Source: JAVVHH01 sp963848035
GTDB taxonomy: Bacteria > Pseudomonadota > Alphaproteobacteria > Acetobacterales > Acetobacteraceae
Assembly (NCBI GenBank): GCA_963848035.1
Contig: CAWKCD010000001.1
Location: 2,046,001 to 2,110,000, forward strand
Direction of reading: 5' to 3'
Length of the DNA stretch: 64,000 bases
The notes beneath the pieces were generated by a model. It ran no database searches and was not told where the DNA came from. It saw only the letters and a list, made by a program, of their open reading frames with translations. Position numbers and translations under genes: made by a program. The first letter of the stretch is position 1. Each line of letters begins with the position of its first letter. Positions 1 through 7,696 of this stretch are shown piece by piece.

Positions 1-500
1 AACACCGGCGCCGCTGTGCAGGTGATCGCCCCATAGCGGCTGAAGAAATGCTCCGATCCGTGCACCGTGAGCGCCTGCCCGGTCGCTGCCACCGAGCCCA
101 GTGCATTCGTCCCGCACTTTGTCTCGGCCCAGATCGAGCCCGGTCTAATCGCCGTCGCATGCGCCGCCGCGCTGAAGCTCGGATCCGCGATCGTGTCCAG
201 CAGCAACCCGTCCGCCGCGGCGAACGCGATCATGAAATTGGTCCCGGCGATCTGCTGATACAGGTTGGCCATCTCGCCCAACGCGAGCCGCCGCAGCAGA
301 TCGCGGCGCTGCCGGGCCTCCCGCAAGGTCAATTCCGCGACGACATCGATCGGCGGCGGCCGGCTCGGATCCAGCCCGGCGGCGACGCATCGCTGCCAAC
401 TATCTCTTATCGGCTCCGGCAAGAGCTCAGCCGGAACTTGGTCGCCACGCTCGAGCACGCGTCGCGCAAGGGTCAATCGTTCGTGGAACGATGGTAGCAT
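1..500 (-). CDS. AcoR-like sigma-54 activator, N-terminal part (cut by window edge)
   Basis: Translating the minus strand gives an uninterrupted protein that runs off the left edge. It has the N-terminal region of AcoR/MimR-type activators: a DSWQRCVAAGLDP segment near residue 45, then a GAF-type sensor domain with KCGTNALG and EHFFSRYGAITCTAAPV. The AAA+ and Fis-type DNA-binding parts would lie outside the window. I chose the ATG at 500 because a strong Shine-Dalgarno (GAGGGGAG, plus-strand positions 506-513) sits just upstream; an in-frame ATG at 515 is the alternative. It diverges from the alcohol dehydrogenase operon, which has a sigma-54 promoter, so it is the obvious candidate activator for that operon and for prm. 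Family assignment is firm; the effector (alcohol, ketone or alkane metabolite) is inferred. Confidence 0.85.
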   Translation of the reverse strand, partial: MLPSFHERLTLARRVLERGDQVPAELLPEPIRDSWQRCVAAGLDPSRPPPIDVVAELTLREARQRRDLLRRLALGEMANLYQQIAGTNFMIAFAAADGLLLDTIADPSFSAAAHATAIRPGSIWAETKCGTNALGSVAATGQALTVHGSEHFFSRYGAITCTAAPV

Positions 501-597
501 CGGCGCTCCCCTCATGACTTCGCCGGCAGCCCCGCGTTTTCGCGATGGCCTCGAACCGTAACTCGCTTGTCGCCGCAATGCCACTAAGCTTTTCCAC

Positions 598-634
598 TGT
601 TCCGAAACGGAACATCTGCCCTATGCAACGTTGC
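598..634. promoter_or_regulatory. Candidate activator-binding dyads upstream of adh
   Basis: TGTTCCGAAACGGAACA (598-614) is a perfect inverted repeat with 7-bp arms around AAA. It is followed 11 bases later by the perfect 10-bp palindrome GCAACGTTGC (625-634). They lie about 55-90 bp upstream of the sigma-54 promoter at 688, the usual distance for an enhancer-type activator site, between the divergent activator gene and adh. Binding by the divergent AcoR-like protein is inferred. Confidence 0.5.
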
Positions 635-687
635 GTTTCGGCGCATTTGCCGGGCTGCGAACCTGCGCAATCTCAACGTTTCGACGC

Positions 688-702
688 TGGCACGCCCCTT
701 GC
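688..702 (+). promoter_or_regulatory. Sigma-54 (-24/-12) promoter of the adh operon
   Basis: TGGCACGCCCCTTGC matches the sigma-54 consensus TGGCAC-N5-TTGC exactly, with correct GG to GC spacing. It lies about 60 bp before the adh start codon, in the same orientation, with dyads upstream that could bind an enhancer-dependent activator. An AcoR-like activator gene diverges from it. Confidence 0.85.
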
Positions 703-763
703 GAGCAGTCCCAGAAAACGAGCCCTGCCGGGCAGGGACATAAGCGAGGGGGAACGGCGCACC

Positions 764-1810
764 ATGAAGGCGGCTGTACTGCACAAGTTCGACGAGAAGC
801 TCGAGAGCGACGAATTCGTCCGCTACGAGGACGTGCCGGACCCGAAGATCGAAAAGCCGACCGACGTCATCGTCCGTATCGGCGGCGCCGGGGTTTGCCG
901 CACCGACCTGCACATAGTCGAAGGCATTTGGCGCACCAAGGTCGACACCAAGCTCCCCTACATCATGGGCCACGAGAACGCCGGCTGGGTCGAGGAGGTC
1001 GGCTCTGCCGTCCAGGGCGTGAAGAAGGGTGACCCGGTGATCTGCCACCCGCTGGTCACCAGCGGGCACTGCCTCGCCTGCCGTCGCGGCGACGACATGC
1101 ACGCCGAGGAGAGCGCGTTCCCCGGCATCAACGCCAATGGCGGCTATGCCGAATACCTGCGGACCGGCGAGCGCTCGCTGATCAAGCTGCCGGCGTCGCT
1201 CGTGCCCAAGGCGGTCGCGCCCTACACCGATGCGGGGCTGACCGCGTATCGCGCGGCCAAGAAGGCCTCGCGCCACCTGCTCCCGGGCGAATACGCCGTC
1301 GTGATCGGGGCCGGTGGGCTCGGGCACATCGGCATCCAGGTGCTGAAGGCGTTGTGCGCCGCCGAGATCATCGTGCTGGACCGCTCCGAGATCGCCCTCA
1401 CGCTGGCCCGCGAATGCGGCGCCGACCATGTCGTCAAGGCCGATGCCGGCGCGATCGACGAGGTCAAGCGCATCACCAAGGGCCACGGCGCGGAGGCGGT
1501 GATCGATTTCGTCGGCGAGGGCGGCTCGATCGCCGAAGGCCTCGATATGACCCGCAACGGCGGCTATTATTACATCGTCGGCTATGGCGGGAAGATCGAC
1601 ATCCCCACCATCGACATGATCACCAGCGAGAAGACCATCGTCGGCAACCTGGTCGGCACCTATGCCGAGCTGGTCGAGCTGATGGCGTTGGCCGATCGCG
1701 GGTTGGTGACGCTCGCGACGAAGGAATACCGGCTCGCGGACGCCAACCTGGCGCTGCACGACCTGCATCATGGGAAGATAAAGGGCCGCGCGGTCCTGGT
1801 GCCCTGGTGA
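764..1810 (+). CDS. adh: Zinc-type NAD(P)-dependent alcohol dehydrogenase
   Basis: This 348-aa medium-chain dehydrogenase probably oxidises the alcohol made by the downstream monooxygenase (for example propanol). Visible features are the catalytic-zinc segment GVCRTDLH followed by MGHENAG, and a Rossmann motif in VVIGAGGLGHIG. The start ATG follows a GAGGGGGA ribosome site. The structural-zinc loop is unusual: family members normally have four cysteines, whereas here the loop reads SGHCLACRRGDDMHAEE, so only the middle two remain (Ser and Ala replace the first and fourth). It is the first gene after the sigma-54 promoter and its TGA overlaps the GTG of the next gene. The substrate is inferred from context. 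Confidence 0.88.
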   Translation: MKAAVLHKFDEKLESDEFVRYEDVPDPKIEKPTDVIVRIGGAGVCRTDLHIVEGIWRTKVDTKLPYIMGHENAGWVEEVGSAVQGVKKGDPVICHPLVTSGHCLACRRGDDMHAEESAFPGINANGGYAEYLRTGERSLIKLPASLVPKAVAPYTDAGLTAYRAAKKASRHLLPGEYAVVIGAGGLGHIGIQVLKALCAAEIIVLDRSEIALTLARECGADHVVKADAGAIDEVKRITKGHGAEAVIDFVGEGGSIAEGLDMTRNGGYYYIVGYGGKIDIPTIDMITSEKTIVGNLVGTYAELVELMALADRGLVTLATKEYRLADANLALHDLHHGKIKGRAVLVPW

Positions 1811-2886
1811 ACGCCATCACGGCACCCTTGCCGCTGGCGGACGTTCTCGGCGCCAGTTGGGTGGTGGGCAGCGGCACGAATGCGCTGGCGTGGGACGGCG
1901 CCGCCGGGTCGGCGTGGTTCGGGCTCGAGGATGGGTCGCTGGCGGTGGCCCGCAGCGCCTGGGAGGGGCGGGCTGGCGTGCGGCCGCGCGAGGGCGGCGG
2001 GGTCGAGCTGGTCGCGGGGACGGAAGCGGCGCCGCCGGTGGCGCGGATCAAGGTGCATCAGGGCGCGTGCCTGGCGCTCGCGGCGGAGCCGGATGCCGGG
2101 GTGCTGTCGGGCGGCGCGGATGGCGAGCTGGCCCGCGTCGCCGCGGACGGCACGATCGATACGCTGGTGCGGCTCAAGGGCGTTCCGGCGGCGCCGATCG
2201 CGGCGGGGCGCGGCGGGTGGCGGGTTTGCGCCGCCGGGTCGGTGCTGGTCCGGCTCGGTGCGGAGGCGCGAACGCTCGACCTGCCGGAGACGATCACGGC
2301 CTTGGCGGTGGCGCCCAACGGGGCGCGCGTCGCGATCGGTCAGGCGAGCGGCGTCACGCTCTGGGCCGGCGGCGACACACCGCGCGCGCTTGCGGCGGAA
2401 GGCGGGCAGACCGCGGTGGTCTGGAGCAAGGATTCCCGCGTGCTCGCGAGCGTGACCGAGGCGGGCGATGTCCTGATTTGGGACGTCGGCGCCGGGAAGG
2501 CGCAAGCGGTAGGCGAGCGGCAGCCCGGCCGGGCGGTAGGGTTCCTCGCCGATGGGCGGGTGATCGCGAGCGCGGGGGGCGCGGTCGTCTGCCACGACCT
2601 GTCGGCCAAAGGGGTGGAGCCGTGCGGCGCCAACAGCCGCGAAACCGTCCAGCACCTGGCGTGTCATCCGCGACGGGCGCTGGTCGCGGCGGGCTACAGC
2701 AACGGCGCGATCGCGATCTGCCGGCCCGGGATCGCCGAAATCGTGCTGGTCCGCGGCGCCGGCGATGGGCCGGTGACAACGCTCGGCTGGTCGCCGGCGG
2801 GCGATACGCTGGCCTATGCGACGCCGGGATCGATCGGCTTGGTGGCGTTGCCGGGCCTATTGTTTCGCGAGGGAGCCGCGCCATGA
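1807..2886 (+). CDS. WD40-like beta-propeller protein
   Basis: This 359-aa protein starts at GTG 1807, overlapping the adh stop by four bases, so the two are probably translationally coupled. The sequence consists of repeated four-strand blade patterns, such as AVAPNGARVAIGQASGVTLW, ending in W or hydrophobic-D-x-[AS] units typical of WD40 propellers. I see no signal peptide or catalytic motif, so a cytoplasmic scaffold or assembly role is plausible. Its stop overlaps the next small gene in an ATGA. The function is not known to me; placement in an alcohol dehydrogenase operon suggests a role with that enzyme or its metal loading, which is inference. Confidence 0.7.
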   Translation: MNAITAPLPLADVLGASWVVGSGTNALAWDGAAGSAWFGLEDGSLAVARSAWEGRAGVRPREGGGVELVAGTEAAPPVARIKVHQGACLALAAEPDAGVLSGGADGELARVAADGTIDTLVRLKGVPAAPIAAGRGGWRVCAAGSVLVRLGAEARTLDLPETITALAVAPNGARVAIGQASGVTLWAGGDTPRALAAEGGQTAVVWSKDSRVLASVTEAGDVLIWDVGAGKAQAVGERQPGRAVGFLADGRVIASAGGAVVCHDLSAKGVEPCGANSRETVQHLACHPRRALVAAGYSNGAIAICRPGIAEIVLVRGAGDGPVTTLGWSPAGDTLAYATPGSIGLVALPGLLFREGAAP

Positions 2887-3059
2887 GCGATGACGCACCA
2901 TCCAAAGACAAGTTCTTCGAGCGCGTCGGTCAGCTCGCGGACGAGATGATCTCGGCGCATGGCAAGGATTTCGCGATGGGCACGTTGGTGCTCGCGGCGC
3001 GGTTCATCGCCGAAGGCAAGCCGCTCAGCGGCGGCGCCGACAAGAAGATGTCGTCATGA
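2883..3059 (+). CDS. Small conserved-looking hypothetical protein (58 aa)
   Basis: The ATG overlaps the stop of the WD40-like gene (ATGA), which supports it as a real third gene of the adh operon. The 58-aa product is acidic at the start (MSDDAPSKDKFFERVGQLADEM) and helix-forming, with a hydrophobic stretch FAMGTLVLAARFIAEG too short to be a clear membrane span. I do not recognise a family. The candidate prm activator sites begin within ten bases of its stop codon. Confidence 0.6.
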   Translation: MSDDAPSKDKFFERVGQLADEMISAHGKDFAMGTLVLAARFIAEGKPLSGGADKKMSS

Positions 3060-3068
3060 CCGCGATAA

Positions 3069-3120
3069 GTGTCTCGTTCTGCGACAGGTGTCGCGCGACA
3101 CTCCCGCGGGGTGCGACACA
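3069..3120. promoter_or_regulatory. Repeated TGTCGC/GCGACA half-sites upstream of prmA
   Basis: The stretch holds a perfect 14-bp palindrome GTGTCGCGCGACAC (3088-3101). It is flanked by GTGTC at 3069, GCGACA at 3081-3086 and GTGCGACACA at 3111-3120. The cluster lies 65-115 bp upstream of the sigma-54 promoter at 3184, a typical enhancer position for an AcoR-like activator. An A/T-rich patch near 3158-3178 between enhancer and promoter could allow bending. The dyad differs in sequence from the one upstream of adh. Confidence 0.5.
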
Positions 3121-3183
3121 TCGCCCAGCGCGGGCGGCCCGTCAGGTCGCTGACTCCATTAGCAAAATCTTAATCATCGCTCG

Positions 3184-3199
3184 TGGCACGCCGTTTGCT
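3184..3199 (+). promoter_or_regulatory. Sigma-54 (-24/-12) promoter of the prm operon
   Basis: TGGCACGCCGTTTGCT matches TGGCAC-N5-TTGCW exactly. It lies about 105 bp upstream of prmA and leaves a leader of roughly 95 nt that contains a small hairpin (GCCGG/CCGGC arms, 3253-3267) before the ribosome site GGAGAAAG. Confidence 0.88.
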
Positions 3200-3305
3200 G
3201 TGTATGCCCTTAGTCGGTCGCATGGCGCGCGGCTGATGACCGGAGTGACCCAGCCGGAACAACCGGCGGGTAAATAGAAACAACAACAAACCGGAGAAAG
3301 TCCCA

Positions 3306-4976
3306 ATGCCTGATAGCTTAACCCTCAATAAGATCACCGCTCAGCGCGGGATCAGCATCGGCGAGGCCACCCGCCGCGTCGCTGACCTCGGCTGGACGCC
3401 GAGCTACGTCCAGGAAGCGATGACCTTCCCGACGGACTACAAGATCAAGAAGTCCCCGCGCGACCCGATGAAGCAGGTCCTGCGGTCGTACTTCCCGATG
3501 CAGGAAGAGAAGGACAACCGGGTCTACGGCGCGCTCGACGCGGCGCTCCGCGGCGACATGTTCCGCAACGTCGAGCCCCGCTGGGTCGAGTGGATGAAGC
3601 TGTTCCTGGCGATCATCCCGTTCCCGGAGATCTCCGCCGCCCGCTCGATGGCCATGGTCGGCCGCCTGGCACCCGGCGAGGAACTGCGCACCGGCTTCGC
3701 CATGCAGATGGTCGACGAGTTCCGCCACTCCACGATTCAGATGAACCTGAAGAAGTGGTACATGGAGAACTACATCGATCCGGCCGGCTTCGACATCACC
3801 GAGGCCGCGTTCGGCAAGTGCTACGCCACCACGATCGGCCGCCAGTTCGCCGAGGGTTTCGTCACCGGTGACGCGATCACTTCGGCTAACGTGTACCTGA
3901 CCGTCGTCGCCGAGACGGCGTTCACCAACACGCTGTTCGTCGCGATGCCGTCCGAAGCCGCCCGCAACGGCGACTACGCGCTGCCCACCGTGTTCCTCTC
4001 GGTGCAGTCCGACGAGAGCCGCCACATCGGCAACGGCCACTCGCTGCTGATGTCGCTCATCAACGACCCGGACAACCACCTCCTGCTCGAGCGCGACATC
4101 AAGTATGCGTTCTGGCAGAACCACGCGATCGTCGACGCCGCCATCGGTACCTTCATCGAATACGGCACGACCGACCGCGACAAGAACAAGGAGAGCTATG
4201 CGGAGCTCTGGCACCGCTGGATCTACGAGGACTACTACCGGACCTACATGCTGCCGCTCGAGAAATACGGCATCAAGATCCACCACGACGACGTCGGCGC
4301 CGCTTGGGACCGGATCGTCAAGAAGAACTACGTGCACAAGACCGCCCAATTCTTCTCGGTCGGCTGGCCCGTGAACTTCTGGCGCATCGAAGCCCAGACG
4401 GAGAAGGACTTCGAGTGGTTCGAGCACAAGTATCCCGGCTGGTATGCCGAGTTCGGCAATTACTGGAAGTGGTACAAGAAGCTCTCCGTGCCTGGCGAGA
4501 CCAACATCCTGTTCAACGGCGACACGGGTTACGTCTACCCGCACCGCTGCTGGAGCTGCATGGTGCCGTGCCTCATCCGTGAGGACTTCACCTATGACGA
4601 GGTCGACGGCCAGGTTTACACCTACTGCTCGGAAGTCTGCCGCTGGACGCACAAGACCGCGTTCTCGGCCGAGTTCGAGGGCCGTCCGACGCCGGCGATG
4701 GGCCGGTTCAGCGGCCGTCGCGAGTGGGAGACCTGCTACGACGGTTGGGATCTGGCCGACGCGATCAAGGACCTCGGCTTCGTCCGTTCGGACGGCGAGA
4801 CCCTGATGCCGCAGCCGCATCTCATCTTCGACGACAGCAAGATGTGGAAGCTCGACGATGTGCGCGGCCATACGCTCGGCAGCCCGCTGATCAACTTCCG
4901 CAAGCTGACGCCGGAGGGCCGCGAGGCGGCGGCGGCGGAGTACCGCAAGGGCTACACCATCACCGCGATCAACTAA
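3306..4976 (+). CDS. prmA: Diiron monooxygenase hydroxylase alpha subunit (propane monooxygenase type)
   Basis: This 556-aa catalytic subunit of a soluble diiron monooxygenase activates O2 to hydroxylate short alkanes, ketones or phenols. The two four-helix-bundle iron motifs are intact: E108, E138 and H141 (in DEFRH), E203, E237 and H240 (in DESRH). The 30/3/62/34/3 spacing equals that of soluble methane monooxygenase. A cysteine-rich C-terminal part (CWSCMVPC, then YCSEVCRW) is typical of the PrmA/MimA group. Gene order alpha, reductase, beta, coupling protein also fits group 5 SDIMOs. The start is supported by GGAGAAAG just upstream. The exact substrate (propane, acetone, phenol) cannot be read from the sequence. 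Confidence 0.93.
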   Translation: MPDSLTLNKITAQRGISIGEATRRVADLGWTPSYVQEAMTFPTDYKIKKSPRDPMKQVLRSYFPMQEEKDNRVYGALDAALRGDMFRNVEPRWVEWMKLFLAIIPFPEISAARSMAMVGRLAPGEELRTGFAMQMVDEFRHSTIQMNLKKWYMENYIDPAGFDITEAAFGKCYATTIGRQFAEGFVTGDAITSANVYLTVVAETAFTNTLFVAMPSEAARNGDYALPTVFLSVQSDESRHIGNGHSLLMSLINDPDNHLLLERDIKYAFWQNHAIVDAAIGTFIEYGTTDRDKNKESYAELWHRWIYEDYYRTYMLPLEKYGIKIHHDDVGAAWDRIVKKNYVHKTAQFFSVGWPVNFWRIEAQTEKDFEWFEHKYPGWYAEFGNYWKWYKKLSVPGETNILFNGDTGYVYPHRCWSCMVPCLIREDFTYDEVDGQVYTYCSEVCRWTHKTAFSAEFEGRPTPAMGRFSGRREWETCYDGWDLADAIKDLGFVRSDGETLMPQPHLIFDDSKMWKLDDVRGHTLGSPLINFRKLTPEGREAAAAEYRKGYTITAIN

Positions 4977-4985
4977 GAATGGGAC

Positions 4986-5009
4986 GGGGTCGGCCTTCGG
5001 GCCGGCCCC
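4986..5009 (+). other. Intercistronic UUCG-loop hairpin between prmA and prmB
   Basis: Directly after the prmA stop, a 10-bp GC-rich stem (4986-4995 pairing with 5000-5009, one G-U wobble) closes a TTCG tetraloop, an especially stable RNA fold. No T-run follows, so it does not look like a full intrinsic terminator. It may stabilise the prmA message or reduce read-through into the reductase gene. Confidence 0.6.
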
Positions 5010-5045
5010 CAACCCACCGCGTATCGTTTGGGATTGGAACGTTAT

Positions 5046-6083
5046 ATGGCCGAGACAACCCACCGGGTCCGCTTCGAGCCCGTCGGCGTCGAGATGGACG
5101 TCTTCGAAGGTGAAACCGTCCTCGATGCCGCCTTCCGGCAAGGCATCTCCGTGATGCACGGGTGCAAGGAAGGACAATGCAGTTCGTGCAAGTCGCTGCT
5201 CGTCGAAGGCGACATCGAATTGCTCAAATATTCGACGTTCGCGCTGCCCGATTACCAGAAGGACACCGACCACATCCTGCTCTGCCGCACGCTGGCCTAC
5301 AGCGACATCACGGTCGAGCTGCTGAATTACGACGAAGACCTGATGAAGCGTTCGATCGCGGTGCAGGAATTCGAGGCGACGCTCGTTTCGATCACATCGC
5401 TCACGCACGACATCCGGGTCCTCGAGCTGACGCTCGACAAGCCGCTGAAATTCTGGGCCGGCCAATACGTCGACATCACGATCCCCAGGACCGGCATCAC
5501 CCGCTCGTTCTCGATGGCGAATTCGCCGCGCGAGCAGACCACGCTGCGCTTCATCATCAAGCGCTATCCGCAGGGGGCGTTCTCGGCGCAGCTCGACGGC
5601 GGCCTGCAGCCCGGCCAGAAACTGGTCGCCAAAGGCCCGTACGGCACTTGTTTCCGCCGCGAGGAGCGGCCCGGTCCGATGCTGCTGATCGGCGGCGGCT
5701 CGGGGATGTCGCCGCTGTGGTCGATCATGCACGACCATATCGACAGCGGCGAGCAGCGTCCGGTGCGATTCTTCTATGGCGCGCGGGCGAAACGTGACCT
5801 GTTCTATCTCGACGAATTCGCCGAACTCGCCCGCAACCTGCCGGACTTCCGCTTCATCCCGGCGCTCTCGCACGCCGAGCCCGATGATGCCTGGACCGGT
5901 GAGACCGGCTTCATCCACGAGGTCGTGCAGCGGACGCTTCGAGAAGAGAATCTCGAGGGTGAGATGGACGCCTATTCCTGCGGGCCGCCGCCGATGGTCG
6001 ACGCCATTCTGCCGGTCCTGCAGATGGCCGGCCTCGAGCCTGAACGGATCTATTTCGACAAGTTCACCCCGGCGCTCCGTTAG
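5046..6083 (+). CDS. prmB: Monooxygenase NADH reductase (ferredoxin/FAD)
   Basis: This 345-aa electron-transfer subunit passes electrons from NADH through FAD and a [2Fe-2S] cluster to the hydroxylase. The N-terminal plant-type ferredoxin domain has C40-x4-C45-x2-C48 and C80. The FAD domain has R153-S-F-S, and the nucleotide domain has LLIGGGSGMSPLW and the terminal SCGPPPM motif. I chose ATG 5046 (MAETTHRV), because a TTG 18 bases earlier has no ribosome site and the domain begins right after MAETT. The ribosome site is weak (GGATTGGAA), which fits less reductase than hydroxylase. It is the second gene of prm, 69 bp after prmA. Confidence 0.92.
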   Translation: MAETTHRVRFEPVGVEMDVFEGETVLDAAFRQGISVMHGCKEGQCSSCKSLLVEGDIELLKYSTFALPDYQKDTDHILLCRTLAYSDITVELLNYDEDLMKRSIAVQEFEATLVSITSLTHDIRVLELTLDKPLKFWAGQYVDITIPRTGITRSFSMANSPREQTTLRFIIKRYPQGAFSAQLDGGLQPGQKLVAKGPYGTCFRREERPGPMLLIGGGSGMSPLWSIMHDHIDSGEQRPVRFFYGARAKRDLFYLDEFAELARNLPDFRFIPALSHAEPDDAWTGETGFIHEVVQRTLREENLEGEMDAYSCGPPPMVDAILPVLQMAGLEPERIYFDKFTPALR

Positions 6084-6112
6084 CCGGAAACAACAAGGGG
6101 AGAGAACGAAAC

Positions 6113-7192
6113 ATGAGCGCTACCCAAGACACTGCTCCAGCCACATCGGGCGCCGCCGGGTCGGCCAAGTTCGCGGGATCCGACAGCCGCAAATACAATT
6201 ATTTCGAGCCGAAGGGTCGCAAGGCGACCCATTACGAAGACATGACGGTCGACGTGCAGCCGGACCCGAAGCGGTATCTGCTGCAGGACTGGATCATCAG
6301 CTTCGCCGACGGCACGCCGACCTATTACGAAGGCTGGACCAAGGCGAAGAGCAGCGACTGGCATAAGTTCCGCGCCGTCGACCAGGAATGGGAGCGCACG
6401 CACTACCAGCGGCAGTCGACCATCGTCGGCATGCTGAACAACGTGATCGAGAACGGCCGCCGGTCGGGCGCGCCGAAGCGCTTCGACAAGGCGTGGGTCA
6501 AGATCCTGCAGGACCATCTGGGCGCCTACAAGCACGCTGAATTCGGGCTGGGCACGTCGCTGATGCAGGCGCAGCGCTACGGCTACACGCAGATGATCAA
6601 CAACGCGATCCTGACCAACTCGTCGTACAAGCTGCGGTTCTCGCAAGACCTGACGCTGTATTTGAGCGAGCTGGGCCTCGACATCGAAGGCCTGGATCTC
6701 GACGCCGGCAAGCAGCACTGGCTCGAGGACCCGGTCTGGCAGGGCACCCGCCATTCGATCGAGGCGATCATGGGCGCCGACGACTATCTCGAGCAGTATT
6801 TCGCCACCAACGTGATCTTCGAGCCGCTGGTCGGCGAGTTGTTCCGCAGCGGTTTCGTGATGCAGCTCGCGGCGTCGCAGAACGACTTCATCACCCCGGC
6901 CGTCGTCTCGTCCGCGGAAGGCGATTACGAGCGGAACCTAGCCAATACGGTCGAGCTGTTCTCGATCCTGGTGCAGGACCCCGAGTTCGGCGCGCAAAAC
7001 CGCCAGCTCTTCCTGTCCTGGGCCGAGACCCATGGCAAGCTCGCCCGGGACGCCGCCCATCAGTTGCAGCCGATCTGGTCGCAGCCGCGGGTCAAGGTCG
7101 CCCAGTTCACCGACGCGATGGACGCAGCGAACAACCGCCTGCGCGCGATCTCGTCGGAGATCGGGTTCGACGCGCGCGTCATCACCGGCTGA
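6113..7192 (+). CDS. prmC: Diiron monooxygenase hydroxylase beta subunit
   Basis: This 359-aa protein has the helical ferritin-like fold of SDIMO beta subunits but lacks iron ligands, as expected for this subunit, which dimerises with PrmA. Typical segments are YNYFEPKGRKATHYEDMT near the start, SFADGTPTYYEGWTKAKSSDW and WERTHYQRQSTIVGMLNN. The start has a strong AGGGGAGAGAA site. It lies 29 bp after the reductase gene and 26 bp before the coupling protein, so it is firmly within the operon. Confidence 0.92.
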   Translation: MSATQDTAPATSGAAGSAKFAGSDSRKYNYFEPKGRKATHYEDMTVDVQPDPKRYLLQDWIISFADGTPTYYEGWTKAKSSDWHKFRAVDQEWERTHYQRQSTIVGMLNNVIENGRRSGAPKRFDKAWVKILQDHLGAYKHAEFGLGTSLMQAQRYGYTQMINNAILTNSSYKLRFSQDLTLYLSELGLDIEGLDLDAGKQHWLEDPVWQGTRHSIEAIMGADDYLEQYFATNVIFEPLVGELFRSGFVMQLAASQNDFITPAVVSSAEGDYERNLANTVELFSILVQDPEFGAQNRQLFLSWAETHGKLARDAAHQLQPIWSQPRVKVAQFTDAMDAANNRLRAISSEIGFDARVITG

Positions 7193-7218
7193 CCAACTCA
7201 AGAACGGGAAATATTGCC

Positions 7219-7587
7219 ATGGAACAAGTTCACCATCGCGACAACATCTTCCAGTCGATGAAAGACATCAAGTTCGAGGAGACGATTTCGCACCAGTGCG
7301 GCGTCACCATGAACGATAGCGTGGAGAGCCGCGCCATCGCCGAAGTCATGGCCGAGAAGCCGGGCATCCGGGTGACCTACATGCCGGCGATGATCCGCAT
7401 CGACGGCGACGGCAAGATCACCTTCAAGATGGCGGAGATCACCGAGGCGCTCGGCCGCGAAATGACCCCGTATCTGTTCGAGATCTGCACCTCGACCCAT
7501 TACGGCCGCATGGTGATGGTCGACGACGAGACGGTGGTCCTGTTCGGCGACATGGACGAGGCGATGAAGTACATCAAGTACGACTAA
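7219..7587 (+). CDS. prmD: Monooxygenase coupling/regulatory protein
   Basis: The 122-aa product matches the MmoB/DmpM coupling-protein family in size and pattern. It is a cofactorless protein that binds the hydroxylase and tunes O2 activation. The core runs VTMNDSVESRAIAEVMAEK, then IRVTYMPAMIRIDGDGKI and FEICTSTHYGRMVMVDDE. It is the fourth gene of prmABCD and is followed by a palindromic repeat element. Confidence 0.92.
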   Translation: MEQVHHRDNIFQSMKDIKFEETISHQCGVTMNDSVESRAIAEVMAEKPGIRVTYMPAMIRIDGDGKITFKMAEITEALGREMTPYLFEICTSTHYGRMVMVDDETVVLFGDMDEAMKYIKYD

Positions 7588-7589
7588 GT

Positions 7590-7668
7590 CGTCATCGCTG
7601 CGGTCCAGGGTGGCGGGCGCAGTCCGTACCGCTCTGGATCGCCACGCCGCAAGCGGCTCGCGATGACG
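7590..7668. repeat. Palindromic intergenic repeat element (REP-like) after prmD
   Basis: Nine-base perfect arms CGTCATCGC (7590-7598) and GCGATGACG (7660-7668) enclose inner segments that also mirror loosely, including GGTCCAGGGTGGC against GCTCTGGATCGCCAC. The CGTCATCGCGAGC...CCAG pattern on the minus strand resembles the dispersed GTCATTGCGAGC-type repeats of many proteobacteria. This is the only copy I see in the window. It sits between the monooxygenase genes and the accessory genes. Confidence 0.55.
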
Positions 7669-7696
7669 GGTTACAATAACAAAAGAGGGGAATGGA

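Noticed and set aside
5028..5045. Upstream TTG start for the reductase gene
   Set aside because: It would add six residues with no ribosome site; the ferredoxin domain begins right after ATG 5046.
3318..5918. An 866-codon open frame antisense to prmA and prmB
   Set aside because: It mirrors strongly GC3-biased genes, has no ribosome site or recognisable domain, and the sense strand carries complete conserved enzymes.
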